A stretch of DNA of 64,000 bases, taken from Bacteroidota bacterium. GTDB lineage: Bacteria > Bacteroidota > Bacteroidia > Flavobacteriales > Flavobacteriaceae. This document shows, piece by piece, positions 52,643 to 62,095 of the stretch. The stretch spans positions 62,001 to 126,000 of the forward strand of contig JAHJTN010000012.1 of NCBI GenBank assembly GCA_018829465.1, in the 5' to 3' direction. The position numbers were made by a program, and so were the translations under genes. Every line of letters starts with the position of its first letter. Positions within the stretch are counted from its first letter, which is position 1. A model generated the notes under the pieces. The model did no database searches, had not been told where the DNA came from, and was given only the letters and a program-made list of their open reading frames with translations.

Positions 52643-54091
52643 TTAGCCCACGCTTCCTTCCAAGCTAATTTCCAACAGTTTTTGTGCTTCCACGGCAAAT
52701 TCCATCGGCAGTTTGTTTAAAACTTCTTTGCTAAAACCATTTACTATTAGCGCGATGGCTTTTTCTGTTTCTATTCCGCGTTGGTTGCAATAGAAAATTT
52801 GATCTTCACCAATTTTACTTGTTGTGGCTTCGTGTTCTATTTGTGCTGTTTTGTTCTTGGCTTCTATGTATGGGAAGGTGTGTGCCCCACATCGGTTGCC
52901 CATCAAAAGCGAATCGCACTGCGAGAAATTTCTGGCATTTTCTGCACGAGGACCAATTTGAACCAATCCGCGGTAACTGTTTTGAGATTGACCGGCGGAG
53001 ATTCCTTTAGATATAATGGTACTTCGGGTATTTTTCCCTAGGTGGATCATCTTGGTACCGGTGTCGGCCTGCTGAAAATTGTTGGTCACGGCTATGGAAT
53101 AGAATTCACCTATAGAATCGTCTCCTTTAAGTACACAACTCGGATATTTCCAAGTAATGGCAGATCCGGTTTCTACCTGCGTCCAAGATATTTTTGCCCG
53201 GTTTTCACAAAGCCCGCGTTTGGTGACAAAATTATATACGCCACCTTTGCCACTTTTATCGCCCGGAAACCAGTTTTGTACGGTTGAGTATTTGATTTCT
53301 GCATCGTCTAGCGCGATGAGCTCCACCACGGCTGCGTGCAGCTGGTTTTCATCTCTAGACGGTGCCGTACAACCTTCCAAATAACTCACATAGCTGCCTT
53401 GGTCGGCAATTACCAAAGTACGCTCAAACTGACCGGTTCCTGCTTGGTTGATTCTGAAGTAAGTGGACAGTTCCATCGGACATCGAACGCCTTTTGGAAT
53501 GTAGCAGAAAGAGCCGTCTGAAAACACGGCGGAATTCAGCGCTGCGTAAAAATTATCTTTTTTCGGAACTACGGTTCCCAAATATTTTTGAACCAATTCG
53601 GGGTGTTCTTTGATGGCTTCGCTGATAGAGCAAAAAATAATGCCTTTTTCGGCTAATGTTTTTTTGAAGGTGGTGGCCACCGAGGTTGAATCCATCACCA
53701 CATCTACAGCCACACCCGCAAGTAATTTCTGTTCATCAAGCGAGATGCCCAACCTTTTAAATGTGTCGAGCAATTCCGGATCAACCTCATCCAAACTGTC
53801 GTACTTAGGTTTTTGTTTGGGTGAAGAGTAATAGGAAATGTTTTGAAATTCCGGTTTTTTATAGCGGACATTCGCCCACTCGGGTTCAACCATAGTTTCC
53901 CAATGGCGAAAAGCTTCTAAGCGCCACTCGGTCATCCATTCCGGTTCATTTTTTTTGAGGGAAATGGCCCTGACCACGGCTTCATTCAACCCGGGCGGGA
54001 AGGTATCTGAATCTATATCAGTGTAAAAACCATAGGCGTATTCCTTGGTTTCTAACTCTTTTTTTAGCTCTGCTTCTGTATACTTGCTCAT
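52643..54091 (-). CDS. sufB: Fe-S assembly scaffold SufB
   Basis: A 482-residue main scaffold subunit on which clusters are built. Family segments: GYPSCVLKG-type beta-helix core ([19 protein letters not shown]), [20 protein letters not shown]-like motif and [21 protein letters not shown] near the end. sufA is 94 nt upstream and sufC 224 nt downstream. Confidence 0.96.
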   Translation of the reverse strand: MSKYTEAELKKELETKEYAYGFYTDIDSDTFPPGLNEAVVRAISLKKNEPEWMTEWRLEAFRHWETMVEPEWANVRYKKPEFQNISYYSSPKQKPKYDSLDEVDPELLDTFKRLGISLDEQKLLAGVAVDVVMDSTSVATTFKKTLAEKGIIFCSISEAIKEHPELVQKYLGTVVPKKDNFYAALNSAVFSDGSFCYIPKGVRCPMELSTYFRINQAGTGQFERTLVIADQGSYVSYLEGCTAPSRDENQLHAAVVELIALDDAEIKYSTVQNWFPGDKSGKGGVYNFVTKRGLCENRAKISWTQVETGSAITWKYPSCVLKGDDSIGEFYSIAVTNNFQQADTGTKMIHLGKNTRSTIISKGISAGQSQNSYRGLVQIGPRAENARNFSQCDSLLMGNRCGAHTFPYIEAKNKTAQIEHEATTSKIGEDQIFYCNQRGIETEKAIALIVNGFSKEVLNKLPMEFAVEAQKLLEISLEGSVG

Positions 54092-54185
54092 AGTTTTCTT
54101 TTAAAAATTGAAAAAAATATTCTCAATCCTTCTACATTTTAATATAGTGTTTTTTCGGATGCATTCCATCGATTACAATGGACTA

Positions 54186-54515
54186 CTACAACGAAAAAGA
54201 CTCTCCACAACCGCAAGTTCGCGATGCGTTGGGATTGTTAAAAACAAAGCCTTTCCCATTTAAGCCTCCTGAATATTCTAAAGTGGTGCCAACGAGGTAT
54301 AAAAAGCTTTTTTTATCTACTGCGATGCGAACACCGTTGTCTTCAAATATTTTATCGTCGGGTTGAGTGGCTTGGTCAAACTTCAATTCATAAGACAAAC
54401 CTGAACAACCCCCGCTTTTAACACCTACGCGAACCAATCCTACCGTTTCGTCTAACCCATCTTCCCGCATAAGTTCTACGACTTTCTTTTTGGCTGTATC
54501 TGAAACTTTTATCAT
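54186..54515 (-). CDS. sufA: A-type Fe-S carrier (SufA/IscA/ErpA family)
   Basis: A 109-residue Fe-S carrier with the three conserved cysteines: Cys37 (SGGCSGL), Cys101 and Cys103 (TCGCGESF). It is the first gene of the SUF unit and carries its promoter. The A-type group cannot be split confidently into SufA, IscA or ErpA by sequence; the name is given from operon position. Confidence 0.92.
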   Translation of the reverse strand: MIKVSDTAKKKVVELMREDGLDETVGLVRVGVKSGGCSGLSYELKFDQATQPDDKIFEDNGVRIAVDKKSFLYLVGTTLEYSGGLNGKGFVFNNPNASRTCGCGESFSL

Positions 54516-54546
54516 GTCTGTAAATAGATTTATTCTAAATTAATGA

Positions 54547-54554
54547 CAAAGATA
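54547..54554 (-). promoter_or_regulatory. SUF operon promoter, -7 box
   Basis: TATCTTTG on the minus strand, an exact match 31 nt upstream of the first SUF gene. I see no clear Fur- or IscR-like operator. Confidence 0.6.
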
Positions 54555-54641
54555 CAACAGATTGATCAAGCAGTAAAAAATCTTAGTATTAAAATAACAG
54601 ATTGAACTATAACTAAAACTTATATGTTTTATCGGTCTTTT

Positions 54642-55082
54642 TCAACGTCTTTGCTCAAAAAAACGCAGCAGCAATTCCATGGCTTCAGCTTGCAATTCTC
54701 CTTGTTTTATAATGGTCTTCGGATGTAACTTGACTTGGTTGATTTGAAAACCTCTTTTAGGGTCTGGCGCGCCAAATACCACTCTTGAAAGTTGTGACCA
54801 ATAAAGTGCGCCGGCACACATCACGCAGGGTTCTAAAGTAACATATAAGGTACATCCAGTCAGGTATTTACCGCCCAAATAATTGGCTGCTGAGGTGATG
54901 GCTATCATTTCGGCATGTGCGGTCACATCGGTGAGCCTTTCGGTCTGGTTATGAGCGCGTGCAATAATCGTATTGTCCACTACCACTACAGCTCCAACCG
55001 GCACTTCACCTTCATCAAAAGCCGCTTGCGCTTCTTTTAACGCCTGCTTCATGAAGTAAGCATCTGTAAATATATCTTCCAT
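54642..55082 (-). CDS. tadA: tRNA-specific adenosine deaminase TadA
   Basis: Converts adenosine-34 to inosine in tRNA-Arg(ACG). It has 146 residues. The zinc-deaminase motif HAE is at His56-Glu58, and PCVMC supplies Cys86 and Cys89. Other deaminases of nucleotides share these motifs, but the ALYWSQLSRVVFGAPDPKRG tail is typical of TadA. Its start lies 5 nt from an exact -7 box, so the message may have no leader. It is divergent from dxs across 38 nt. Confidence 0.92.
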   Translation of the reverse strand: MEDIFTDAYFMKQALKEAQAAFDEGEVPVGAVVVVDNTIIARAHNQTERLTDVTAHAEMIAITSAANYLGGKYLTGCTLYVTLEPCVMCAGALYWSQLSRVVFGAPDPKRGFQINQVKLHPKTIIKQGELQAEAMELLLRFFEQRR

Positions 55083-55087
55083 AGATG

Positions 55088-55095
55088 CAAATTTA
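55088..55095 (-). promoter_or_regulatory. tadA promoter, -7 box
   Basis: TAAATTTG on the minus strand, an exact match; only 5 nt separate it from the tadA ATG, which suggests a leaderless mRNA. Confidence 0.5.
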
Positions 55096-55108
55096 CGCTA
55101 TCAAATAG

Positions 55109-55116
55109 TAATTTTG
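55109..55116 (+). promoter_or_regulatory. dxs promoter, -7 box
   Basis: TAATTTTG, an exact match, 4 nt before the dxs ATG. It is divergent from the tadA box and close to it (13 nt between the boxes). This also suggests a leaderless mRNA. Confidence 0.5.
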
Positions 55117-55120
55117 CGAC

Positions 55121-56902
55121 ATGCAATATCATTTCCTATCTAAAATAAATTCTCCGGATGATTTAAAAAAGCTGTCGGAAACAGATCTTCCGGTATTGGC
55201 AGACGAGCTCAGAGATTTTATCATCGATGTGGTCGCCACCAAGGAAGGACATCTGGGTGCGAGCCTAGGGGTCGTCGAGCTTACCATTGCATTGCATTAT
55301 ATATTTGATACGCCAAAAGATTTGTTGATTTGGGATGTAGGCCATCAAGCCTACGGCCATAAAATTTTGACTGGCAGACGAGCGTCTTTCCACACCAACC
55401 GACAATGGGGTGGCATCAGCGGTTTTCCGAAAAGAGAAGAAAGTCTGTATGACGCTTTTGGCACAGGCCATTCTTCCACCTCCATTTCGGCTGTTTTAGG
55501 AATGGGGATTGCTTCTCTATTGCAAGGTGATGAAACCAAACAACATATCGCGGTAATCGGTGATGCATCAATTGCTTCGGGTATGGCCTTTGAAGGCCTC
55601 AATCATTTAGGTGTTTCCAATGCCAATGTCCTTGTGATTCTCAACGACAATGCCATAGGCATAGACCCGAGTGTCGGTGCTTTGAAAAACTATTTGACTC
55701 AAGTCAAAAAAGGTGAAAACATCAAGCAAAACAACATCATACAGGCGCTAAACATTCGTTATTTTGGCCCTATAGACGGGCACGACATCCCCAAGCTTTT
55801 GCGGGAACTTCGCCGACTCAAAAAGATAAAAGGACCAAAGTTTTTGCACCTGATCACCACCAAAGGAAAAGGGCTTAAACAAGCCGAGCAAGATCAGGTA
55901 AAATACCATGCCCCTGGTAAGTTTGACAAACAAACCGGACAAATAATTGCTTCTGGTGAAGATAAATTACCTCCAAAATATCAGGATGTTTTTGGCGAAA
56001 CGCTCTTAGAGTTGGCCCTCAAAAACGAAAAAATAGTGGGCATCACCCCTGCCATGCCCACCGGAAGTTCCCTCAAAATTATGATGGACGCCTTGCCCCA
56101 TAGGGCTTTTGATGTGGGCATTGCCGAGCAACATGCTGTGACGCTCTCGGCTGGCATGGCAACACAGGGTATGTTGGTTTTTTGCAATATTTATTCAACA
56201 TTTTTGCAGCGTGCCTATGACCAGATTATACACGATGTTGCCTTGCAAAACCTACCGGTTGTTTTTTGCCTGGACAGGGCGGGTATCGTAGGCGAGGATG
56301 GTGCCACTCACCACGGTGCTTTCGATATTGCTTATTTGAGATGTATTCCGAATCTTACCGTTTTTGCACCTATAGATGAAATCGAGCTTCGGCAGGTGCT
56401 TTACACAGTTTCGCTGGGTATTTCCGGCCCCATTGCCATTCGTTATCCACGAGGCAGAGGTGTACACTTGGAATGGAAAAAAGATTTTCAAAAAGTGGCG
56501 TTCGGAAAGGCACACAGGCTGCTTTCCGGTTCGGATATAGCTGTTTTGAGCACCGGGCACATTGGAAATCTGGTTTCTCAAGCTATTGAGAATCTTCCGG
56601 AAAAAGACATCAAAAAGGTCAGTCATTTTCATTTTGGATTTGTCAAACCCTTAGATGTTGAAGCCTTGCAAGAAATTGCAGCCTCGCATCGGGCAATATT
56701 GACGGTAGAAGACGGCTGCGTGACCGGTGGTTTTGGTGCTGCCATTTTAGAGCAATTGTCCAACTTCTCCACTTCAGTCAAAACGACTTTGTTAGGACTT
56801 CCGGACAGGTTTTTGCCACACGGAACCGTTGCTGAGGTACAAGATTTAGCAGGTATTTCAACGGAAAAAATCTTAGAAAAAATTCAAGCGATTTTAAAAT
56901 AA
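55121..56902 (+). CDS. dxs: 1-deoxy-D-xylulose-5-phosphate synthase
   Basis: The first step of the MEP isoprenoid pathway: joins pyruvate and glyceraldehyde 3-phosphate, needing thiamine diphosphate. It has 593 residues. The ThDP site is GDASIASGMAFEGLNHLG..NDN, and the C-terminal transketolase domains include DVGIAEQHAVTLSAGMA and RYPRGRG. The only plausible start is the ATG at 55121, just past the promoter box. A small hairpin (TGAAAC/GTTTCA, 56910-56925) follows the stop but has no T-run. Menaquinone and carotenoid precursors would come from this route. Confidence 0.96.
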   Translation: MQYHFLSKINSPDDLKKLSETDLPVLADELRDFIIDVVATKEGHLGASLGVVELTIALHYIFDTPKDLLIWDVGHQAYGHKILTGRRASFHTNRQWGGISGFPKREESLYDAFGTGHSSTSISAVLGMGIASLLQGDETKQHIAVIGDASIASGMAFEGLNHLGVSNANVLVILNDNAIGIDPSVGALKNYLTQVKKGENIKQNNIIQALNIRYFGPIDGHDIPKLLRELRRLKKIKGPKFLHLITTKGKGLKQAEQDQVKYHAPGKFDKQTGQIIASGEDKLPPKYQDVFGETLLELALKNEKIVGITPAMPTGSSLKIMMDALPHRAFDVGIAEQHAVTLSAGMATQGMLVFCNIYSTFLQRAYDQIIHDVALQNLPVVFCLDRAGIVGEDGATHHGAFDIAYLRCIPNLTVFAPIDEIELRQVLYTVSLGISGPIAIRYPRGRGVHLEWKKDFQKVAFGKAHRLLSGSDIAVLSTGHIGNLVSQAIENLPEKDIKKVSHFHFGFVKPLDVEALQEIAASHRAILTVEDGCVTGGFGAAILEQLSNFSTSVKTTLLGLPDRFLPHGTVAEVQDLAGISTEKILEKIQAILK

Positions 56903-57082
56903 ACGCGGGTGAAACCTCGGTTTCATGTCATCAATAGCTTATCAAAACAGCTTTGTTTTATTAATACTATGACCGACAATAGTTTAACACGAAAAATATT
57001 TTTTGAGGACTGTCACACTTATTTTTTTAATTGTTCAGAAAGTGGTATTTTCGCCCACTAATTTTTATTAAATAATACGAAA

Positions 57083-59203
57083 ATGGCTGTACTTGCTAAG
57101 ATTAGACAACGGTCTTTATTTTTGATACTCATCATCGCTTTGGCGTTGTTTGCATTTATCCTTTCAGATATCTTGTCGAGAGGTGGTTTTTCGCAGAGCA
57201 ATCCTACTTCTATTGGCTCGGTCAATGGCACAGATATAGAAGCGCAGAGCTTCAGAGTAAAGGTTGACAACGCAGAGAGAAACCTGGGTGCCAACACCAC
57301 AACCGGACAAGCCGTCAAATATGTTTGGGATCAGGAAGTGGGAAAAATTGTTTATAACGAACAATTTGAAAAGCTCGGGATTCGTGTAGAACAAGACGAA
57401 ATTTGGACCATGTTGGTCAATTCACTTTCAGGCAATCCAAACTTTCAAAACGAAAATGGATTTTTTGATGAATTTATCTTGCGTGAATACATATCCGGTC
57501 TAAAAGACGAGGGCGGTGAGTTGTGGACTCAATGGGTTGAATATGAAAATTCTCTGGCCTCAAATGCTGCGCAACAGCATTACCACAATCTGGTAAAGAG
57601 CGGTTTGGGAACTACCAAACTCGAAGGTCGTTGGGCGTACACCAACGAAGAAGCACTTGTAGATTTTGATTATGTATATGTACCTTATTCAACCATTGCG
57701 GACGAGCAAGCTGAAGTGAGCAAAGAAGAAATTGCCGCATATGTCAAAAAGAACCCTTTACAGTTTAAGGTGGACGAATCTCGTGCCATCCGCTTTGTAC
57801 TTTTTGAAGAAAATCCTTCAGTTGATGACGAAGAAGCTGCCAAACAAGAGGTGGCTAAGCTTATCCAAAATCGTGTGGAATTTAATCCTAATACCCAACA
57901 AAATGACACGGTAAAAGGCTTGGCAGAAACCGAAGATATCGCCGCTTATCTCGGCTCTTATTCAGACATCCCTTACAGAGACGTTTACACCAGTCGCAAC
58001 CAACTGAATGGCGAATTTGCAGACAGCCTTTTTAACACGCCTGTGGGTGGTGTTTTTGGCCCCTACAAAGAGGGAACACTCTACAAAGCTACGCGTGTGG
58101 TGGCACAAACCAATTTGCCCGACTCTGTAAAAGCATCGCATATTCTCATCTCTTACCAAGGATTACAATTTGCCGATGCCACAGCTTTGCCAAAGTCTCA
58201 AGCCAAATCTCTTGCAGACAGTTTGTTGACTGTTATAAAAAGTAACTCATCTAAATTTGATGAATTGGCCAAAGAATATTCCGTAGATCAATCTAACAAG
58301 GACAAAGGGGGCGATTTAGGTTACTTTGCGCAAGGAACCATGGTGCCGGCTTTTAACGATTATGTCTTTCAAAACAAAAAAGGTGACGTAGGCGTTGTGG
58401 AAACACAGTTTGGCTATCACATCGTAAAAATAGATGACCAAAAAGGATCTTCTGCTGTTAAAAAATTTGCCACTATTGCCCGGGCTGTTTCCCCTTCCGA
58501 AAAAACCTTATCCGACCTCTTCACCGCTGCTACCAAATTTGAAATGGCCGTGAAAGACGGCGATTTTCAGGAAATTGCGCAAGAGTCCAACTATCAAGTT
58601 AGGCCGATTAACAATATTGGTAAACTAGATGAGTTTTTACCGGGAATCGGTGTAAACAGAGCCTTGGTTCAGTGGATTTATAATGAAGATACAAAAGTGG
58701 CTGATATTCGACGTTTTGATTTGTCCAACGGCGACTATGCCGTGGTGCAACTCACTGCTAAAATCAAAGAAGGATTAGCTACGCCTGAAAATGCTTCAGC
58801 CAGGGTATTGCCTATTTTAAGAAATGAGAAAAAAGCAAGTATCATACGCGAAAAGCTTGGCACCAAAGGACTTGATGAAGCCGCCAATTCTTTCGAAAAT
58901 ATAAGCATTCAAAGTGCCTTGGCTGTCAGTCGCCAAAACCCAACGATTCCGGGTGCAGGTAGAGAGCCCAAAGTTGTTGGATTTGTTTTTGGGCTTGCGC
59001 AAGGTGCTTCAGCAACGGTTGATGGCAATTTGGGTGTGTATGTGGTTCAAAACAAAAACGCAACGACACCGCAAGAGCTTCCGGGCTATGCGGCTTACAC
59101 CGAAAATTTGAAGTCGCAACGAACTGCAGCTGTCGCCGCAAACGTATTTAATGTATTGAAAGAAAAGGCAGAAATAGAAGACAACAGAATCGTTTTCTAT
59201 TAA
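57083..59203 (+). CDS. PpiD-like periplasmic folding chaperone with PpiC-type rotamase domain
   Basis: A 706-residue protein anchored by one N-terminal helix (about 11-30, IRQRSLFLILIIALALFAFI), with a large extracytoplasmic part. A SurA_N-like chaperone region (about 40-170) precedes a PpiC-type peptidyl-prolyl isomerase domain at about 350-455 (VKASHILISYQG, GDLGYFAQGTMVPAFNDYVF, VVETQFGYHIVKI). It is likely to assist folding of outer-membrane proteins. Its own hairpin terminator follows. Confidence 0.9.
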   Translation: MAVLAKIRQRSLFLILIIALALFAFILSDILSRGGFSQSNPTSIGSVNGTDIEAQSFRVKVDNAERNLGANTTTGQAVKYVWDQEVGKIVYNEQFEKLGIRVEQDEIWTMLVNSLSGNPNFQNENGFFDEFILREYISGLKDEGGELWTQWVEYENSLASNAAQQHYHNLVKSGLGTTKLEGRWAYTNEEALVDFDYVYVPYSTIADEQAEVSKEEIAAYVKKNPLQFKVDESRAIRFVLFEENPSVDDEEAAKQEVAKLIQNRVEFNPNTQQNDTVKGLAETEDIAAYLGSYSDIPYRDVYTSRNQLNGEFADSLFNTPVGGVFGPYKEGTLYKATRVVAQTNLPDSVKASHILISYQGLQFADATALPKSQAKSLADSLLTVIKSNSSKFDELAKEYSVDQSNKDKGGDLGYFAQGTMVPAFNDYVFQNKKGDVGVVETQFGYHIVKIDDQKGSSAVKKFATIARAVSPSEKTLSDLFTAATKFEMAVKDGDFQEIAQESNYQVRPINNIGKLDEFLPGIGVNRALVQWIYNEDTKVADIRRFDLSNGDYAVVQLTAKIKEGLATPENASARVLPILRNEKKASIIREKLGTKGLDEAANSFENISIQSALAVSRQNPTIPGAGREPKVVGFVFGLAQGASATVDGNLGVYVVQNKNATTPQELPGYAAYTENLKSQRTAAVAANVFNVLKEKAEIEDNRIVFY

Positions 59204-59229
59204 AAATATCGGTTCACATTTAAACTTTC

Positions 59230-59266
59230 AACCCTCATCGTTTTCTCAAGCCGTGAGGGTTTTTTA
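59230..59266 (+). terminator. Terminator of the PpiD-like gene
   Basis: AACCCTCA / TGAGGGTT, an 8-bp stem followed by a T-run, 26 nt after the stop. Confidence 0.9.
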
Positions 59267-59273
59267 TTTTGGT

Positions 59274-60317
59274 TTATCCAAAAGCATTCCACCCTTGGGC
59301 GGTGAGCGGGATTAATTCATCCGCTTTTGAGTGTAAAAAAGCTTGTTCGTGTTGGTCTGACATATAGCCAATAACTGTTAAATTGGGATTTCCTTTGATT
59401 TTGTCGTGATCTTTTACAGGAATCGTAAAAAGCAATTCATAGTCTTCGCCACCGTTAAGTGCCGCTGTCAAAGGATGCATTTGAAACTCCTCACTTGTGG
59501 TGAGCACCAATGGATCGATGGGTATTTTATTTTCATAAAGAACCGCACCCAAACCGGATTGTTTGCAAATATGTTTGATTTCTGACGAAAGGCCGTCACT
59601 GATGTCAATCATGGCAGTGGGTTTCACATCCAACTGTTTCAGTAGCAATTTGATATCTTGGCGTGCCTCCGGTTTGAGTTGTCGCTGCACCAAATAAGCA
59701 TAAGGCTCTAAATCGGGTTGGTTGTTCGGATTCACCAAAAAGACTTGTTTTTCCCTTTCGAGTATTTGCAAACCCAAATAAGCACCGCCCAAATCGCCCG
59801 AAACGACTACCAAATCAGTAGTTTTTGCGCCACTTCTGTACACAACTTCATCCTTGTCTGCCTCGCCTATAGCCGTGACACTAATTATAAGTCCCTTTTC
59901 CGAAGATGTGGTGTCTCCACCTACCATGTCAACTTTATATTGTCGGCAAGCCAAATGAATACCGGCGTATAATTCTTCTAAAGATTCGAGTGGAAAGCGG
60001 TTTGAAACAGCTATGGAAACTGTGATTTGTGTAGGGGTTGCATTCATTGCATAGACATCAGACAGGTTGACAACCACAGCCTTGTATCCCAAATGTTTCA
60101 ATGGCATATAGGCTAAGTCAAAATGCACGTTTTCAATCAGTAAATCCGTTGTCACAACGGTAACTTTATTAAGGTTGTCCAGCACAGCCGCATCATCGCC
60201 TACGCCTTTTAAAGTAGAGGGGTGCGAACATTCAAACTGAGCGGTGAGGTGTTCTATCAACCCGAATTCGCCCAAATCGGATAGTGCCGTTTTTTTTTGA
60301 TTCTTATCTTCAATCAT
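59274..60317 (-). CDS. thiL: Thiamine-monophosphate kinase
   Basis: Phosphorylates thiamine monophosphate to thiamine diphosphate, the cofactor used by Dxs. It has 347 residues. Family motifs: GVGDDAAVL near residue 38, DLLIENVHFDL, MVGGDTTSSEKGLIISVTAIGE, and a C-terminal NGGEDYELLFTI. The start overlaps the end of recX by 8 nt, so it is the last gene of a serS-recX-thiL operon. Confidence 0.95.
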   Translation of the reverse strand: MIEDKNQKKTALSDLGEFGLIEHLTAQFECSHPSTLKGVGDDAAVLDNLNKVTVVTTDLLIENVHFDLAYMPLKHLGYKAVVVNLSDVYAMNATPTQITVSIAVSNRFPLESLEELYAGIHLACRQYKVDMVGGDTTSSEKGLIISVTAIGEADKDEVVYRSGAKTTDLVVVSGDLGGAYLGLQILEREKQVFLVNPNNQPDLEPYAYLVQRQLKPEARQDIKLLLKQLDVKPTAMIDISDGLSSEIKHICKQSGLGAVLYENKIPIDPLVLTTSEEFQMHPLTAALNGGEDYELLFTIPVKDHDKIKGNPNLTVIGYMSDQHEQAFLHSKADELIPLTAQGWNAFG

Positions 60318-60789
60318 AGTTTTCTTTTAATTGGGCCAAGGCATTGTTTATCTCTTCGTATTCGTATCCTTTTCTGAGCATATAAGCCTTTAGCTTTTGC
60401 ATGGTTTCATAATCTGTTTTCTTGTCGAGAGAAGTCCATTTCTTCAATATCAATTGCATCACTTGATGGGTATAGCGTGATTCGTCTATTTCTTGTAGTG
60501 CCTTATTGAGGTTGTAATCGGATATATTCTTCTGTTTTAACGCCAATCGAATTTTATTTCTTCCCCATTTATTGATGAGAAATTTACCTCTTGCATAGCT
60601 TTCCGCAAAGCGTGTTTCGTTGAGATATCCCTCTTGCATCAGATGTTCCAAAATCTGATTTCTGGCCAAAGCAATCATGCCCAGCGACTTCAGTTTCTGA
60701 GTTACTTCCTGATGGTTGCGTTCTCTGTAAAGGCAATAGCGCTCCATCAATTTTTTGGCTTCATCAACGGTATAGGATTTTCCGTTCAT
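60310..60789 (-). CDS. recX: RecA regulator RecX
   Basis: A 159-residue helical protein that modulates RecA filaments. The repeats ERNHQEVTQKLKSLGM, GYLNETRFAESYARGKFL and KKIRLALKQKNI-type segment (WGRNKIRLALKQKNISD) match the three RecX helical repeats. It lies 1 nt after serS. In many bacteria recX is next to recA; here it is 47 kb away. Confidence 0.92.
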   Translation of the reverse strand: MNGKSYTVDEAKKLMERYCLYRERNHQEVTQKLKSLGMIALARNQILEHLMQEGYLNETRFAESYARGKFLINKWGRNKIRLALKQKNISDYNLNKALQEIDESRYTHQVMQLILKKWTSLDKKTDYETMQKLKAYMLRKGYEYEEINNALAQLKENYD

Positions 60790-60790
60790 T

Positions 60791-62062
60791 TCAATTTATA
60801 CATTCAAAACCTGCATAAGGTTGCAATGCTTTGGGAATTTGGATGCCATCGGGTGTCTGGTTATTTTCCAACAATGCAGCCAGTATTCTGGGGAGTGCCA
60901 AAGCACTGCCGTTGAGCGTATGCGCCAGCTGAATTTTTCCTTCTTTGTTTTTATATCGCAATTTGAGCCTGTTGGCCTGATAAGTTTCAAAATTTGACAC
61001 CGAACTCACTTCCAGCCAACGTTCCTGAGCGGCAGAATACACCTCAAAATCATAGGTGATGGCACTGGTAAAACCCAAATCGCCTCCACAGAGCCTTAAA
61101 ATTCTGTATGGCAGTTCTAATTCATCTAAAATCATAGAAACGTGCTGTATCATTTGTTGCAGTGCCGCATCCGAATCCTCGGGTTTTTCTATGCGTACAA
61201 TCTCTACTTTGTCAAATTGATGCAACCTATTCAACCCGCGCACATGGGCGCCATAAGAGCCGGCCTCGCGGCGAAAACAAGGTGTGTAGGCCGTACACTT
61301 GACGGGCAAATCTGTCTCGCTCAAAATTACATCGCGAAAGATATTTGTTATCGGAACTTCAGCTGTGGGAATCAAATATAGATTGTCTTCAGTCACCACA
61401 TACATTTGTCCTTCTTTGTCGGGCAATTGGCCTGTGCCATAACCCGAAGCTTCGTTGACTAAATGTGGCGGTTGATATTCTTCATAACCAACAGCTGTGT
61501 TTTTGTCTAAAAAATAGTTGATCAGGGCACGCTGAACACGAGCGCCTTTTCCCTTGTACAAGGGAAATCCGGCACCGGTTATTTTGTTTCCAAGCTCAAA
61601 ATCAATAATGTTGTAGCGCGAGGCCAGTTCCCAATGTGGCATAGAGCCTTTGGGCAAATCGGGTATTTTTCCGCTTGTTCTAACCACTTCATTGTGGTCG
61701 GCGGTAGTGCCGTCCGGAACTGCCTTTTGAGGTATGTTGGGTATTTTATAGAGGGCTTCCTGCAATTTTTCTGAAGTTTCCCGCAAGGCCGGTTCTAAAT
61801 TTTTAATGGCCTCTTTGATCTCTAAGGTTTTCTCTTTTGCTATTTGCGCTTCTTGCTGTTGCCCGTTCTTGAAAAATACGCCAATCTCTTTGGAAAGCTT
61901 GTTTTGTGATGCGAGTTTCTCGTCTAGTTGTGTTTGCAATTTCCGCCTTTCTTCGTCCAGTTTTAAAACTGTTTGAACAAAGGTATCTGCCGCTATGTGT
62001 CGCTTGTTTAGCGCGGCTACACAGTTTGCAGGATCTTGTCGTAATCTGTTTAATTCTACCAT
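60791..62062 (-). CDS. serS: Seryl-tRNA synthetase
   Basis: Charges tRNA-Ser; class II. It has 423 residues: an N-terminal coiled-coil arm (about 30-105) for the tRNA long arm, then the catalytic core with motif 2 (CFRREAGSYGAHVRGLNRLHQF) and motif 3 (NGSALALPRILAALLENNQ). It is the first gene of serS-recX-thiL. Confidence 0.97.
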   Translation of the reverse strand: MVELNRLRQDPANCVAALNKRHIAADTFVQTVLKLDEERRKLQTQLDEKLASQNKLSKEIGVFFKNGQQQEAQIAKEKTLEIKEAIKNLEPALRETSEKLQEALYKIPNIPQKAVPDGTTADHNEVVRTSGKIPDLPKGSMPHWELASRYNIIDFELGNKITGAGFPLYKGKGARVQRALINYFLDKNTAVGYEEYQPPHLVNEASGYGTGQLPDKEGQMYVVTEDNLYLIPTAEVPITNIFRDVILSETDLPVKCTAYTPCFRREAGSYGAHVRGLNRLHQFDKVEIVRIEKPEDSDAALQQMIQHVSMILDELELPYRILRLCGGDLGFTSAITYDFEVYSAAQERWLEVSSVSNFETYQANRLKLRYKNKEGKIQLAHTLNGSALALPRILAALLENNQTPDGIQIPKALQPYAGFECIN

Positions 62063-62095
62063 GTTTTGTTTGTTAAACTTTGTAAAAACCTGATT

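Noticed and set aside
56910-56925. Hairpin after dxs as a terminator
   Set aside because: The stem has no T-run after it.
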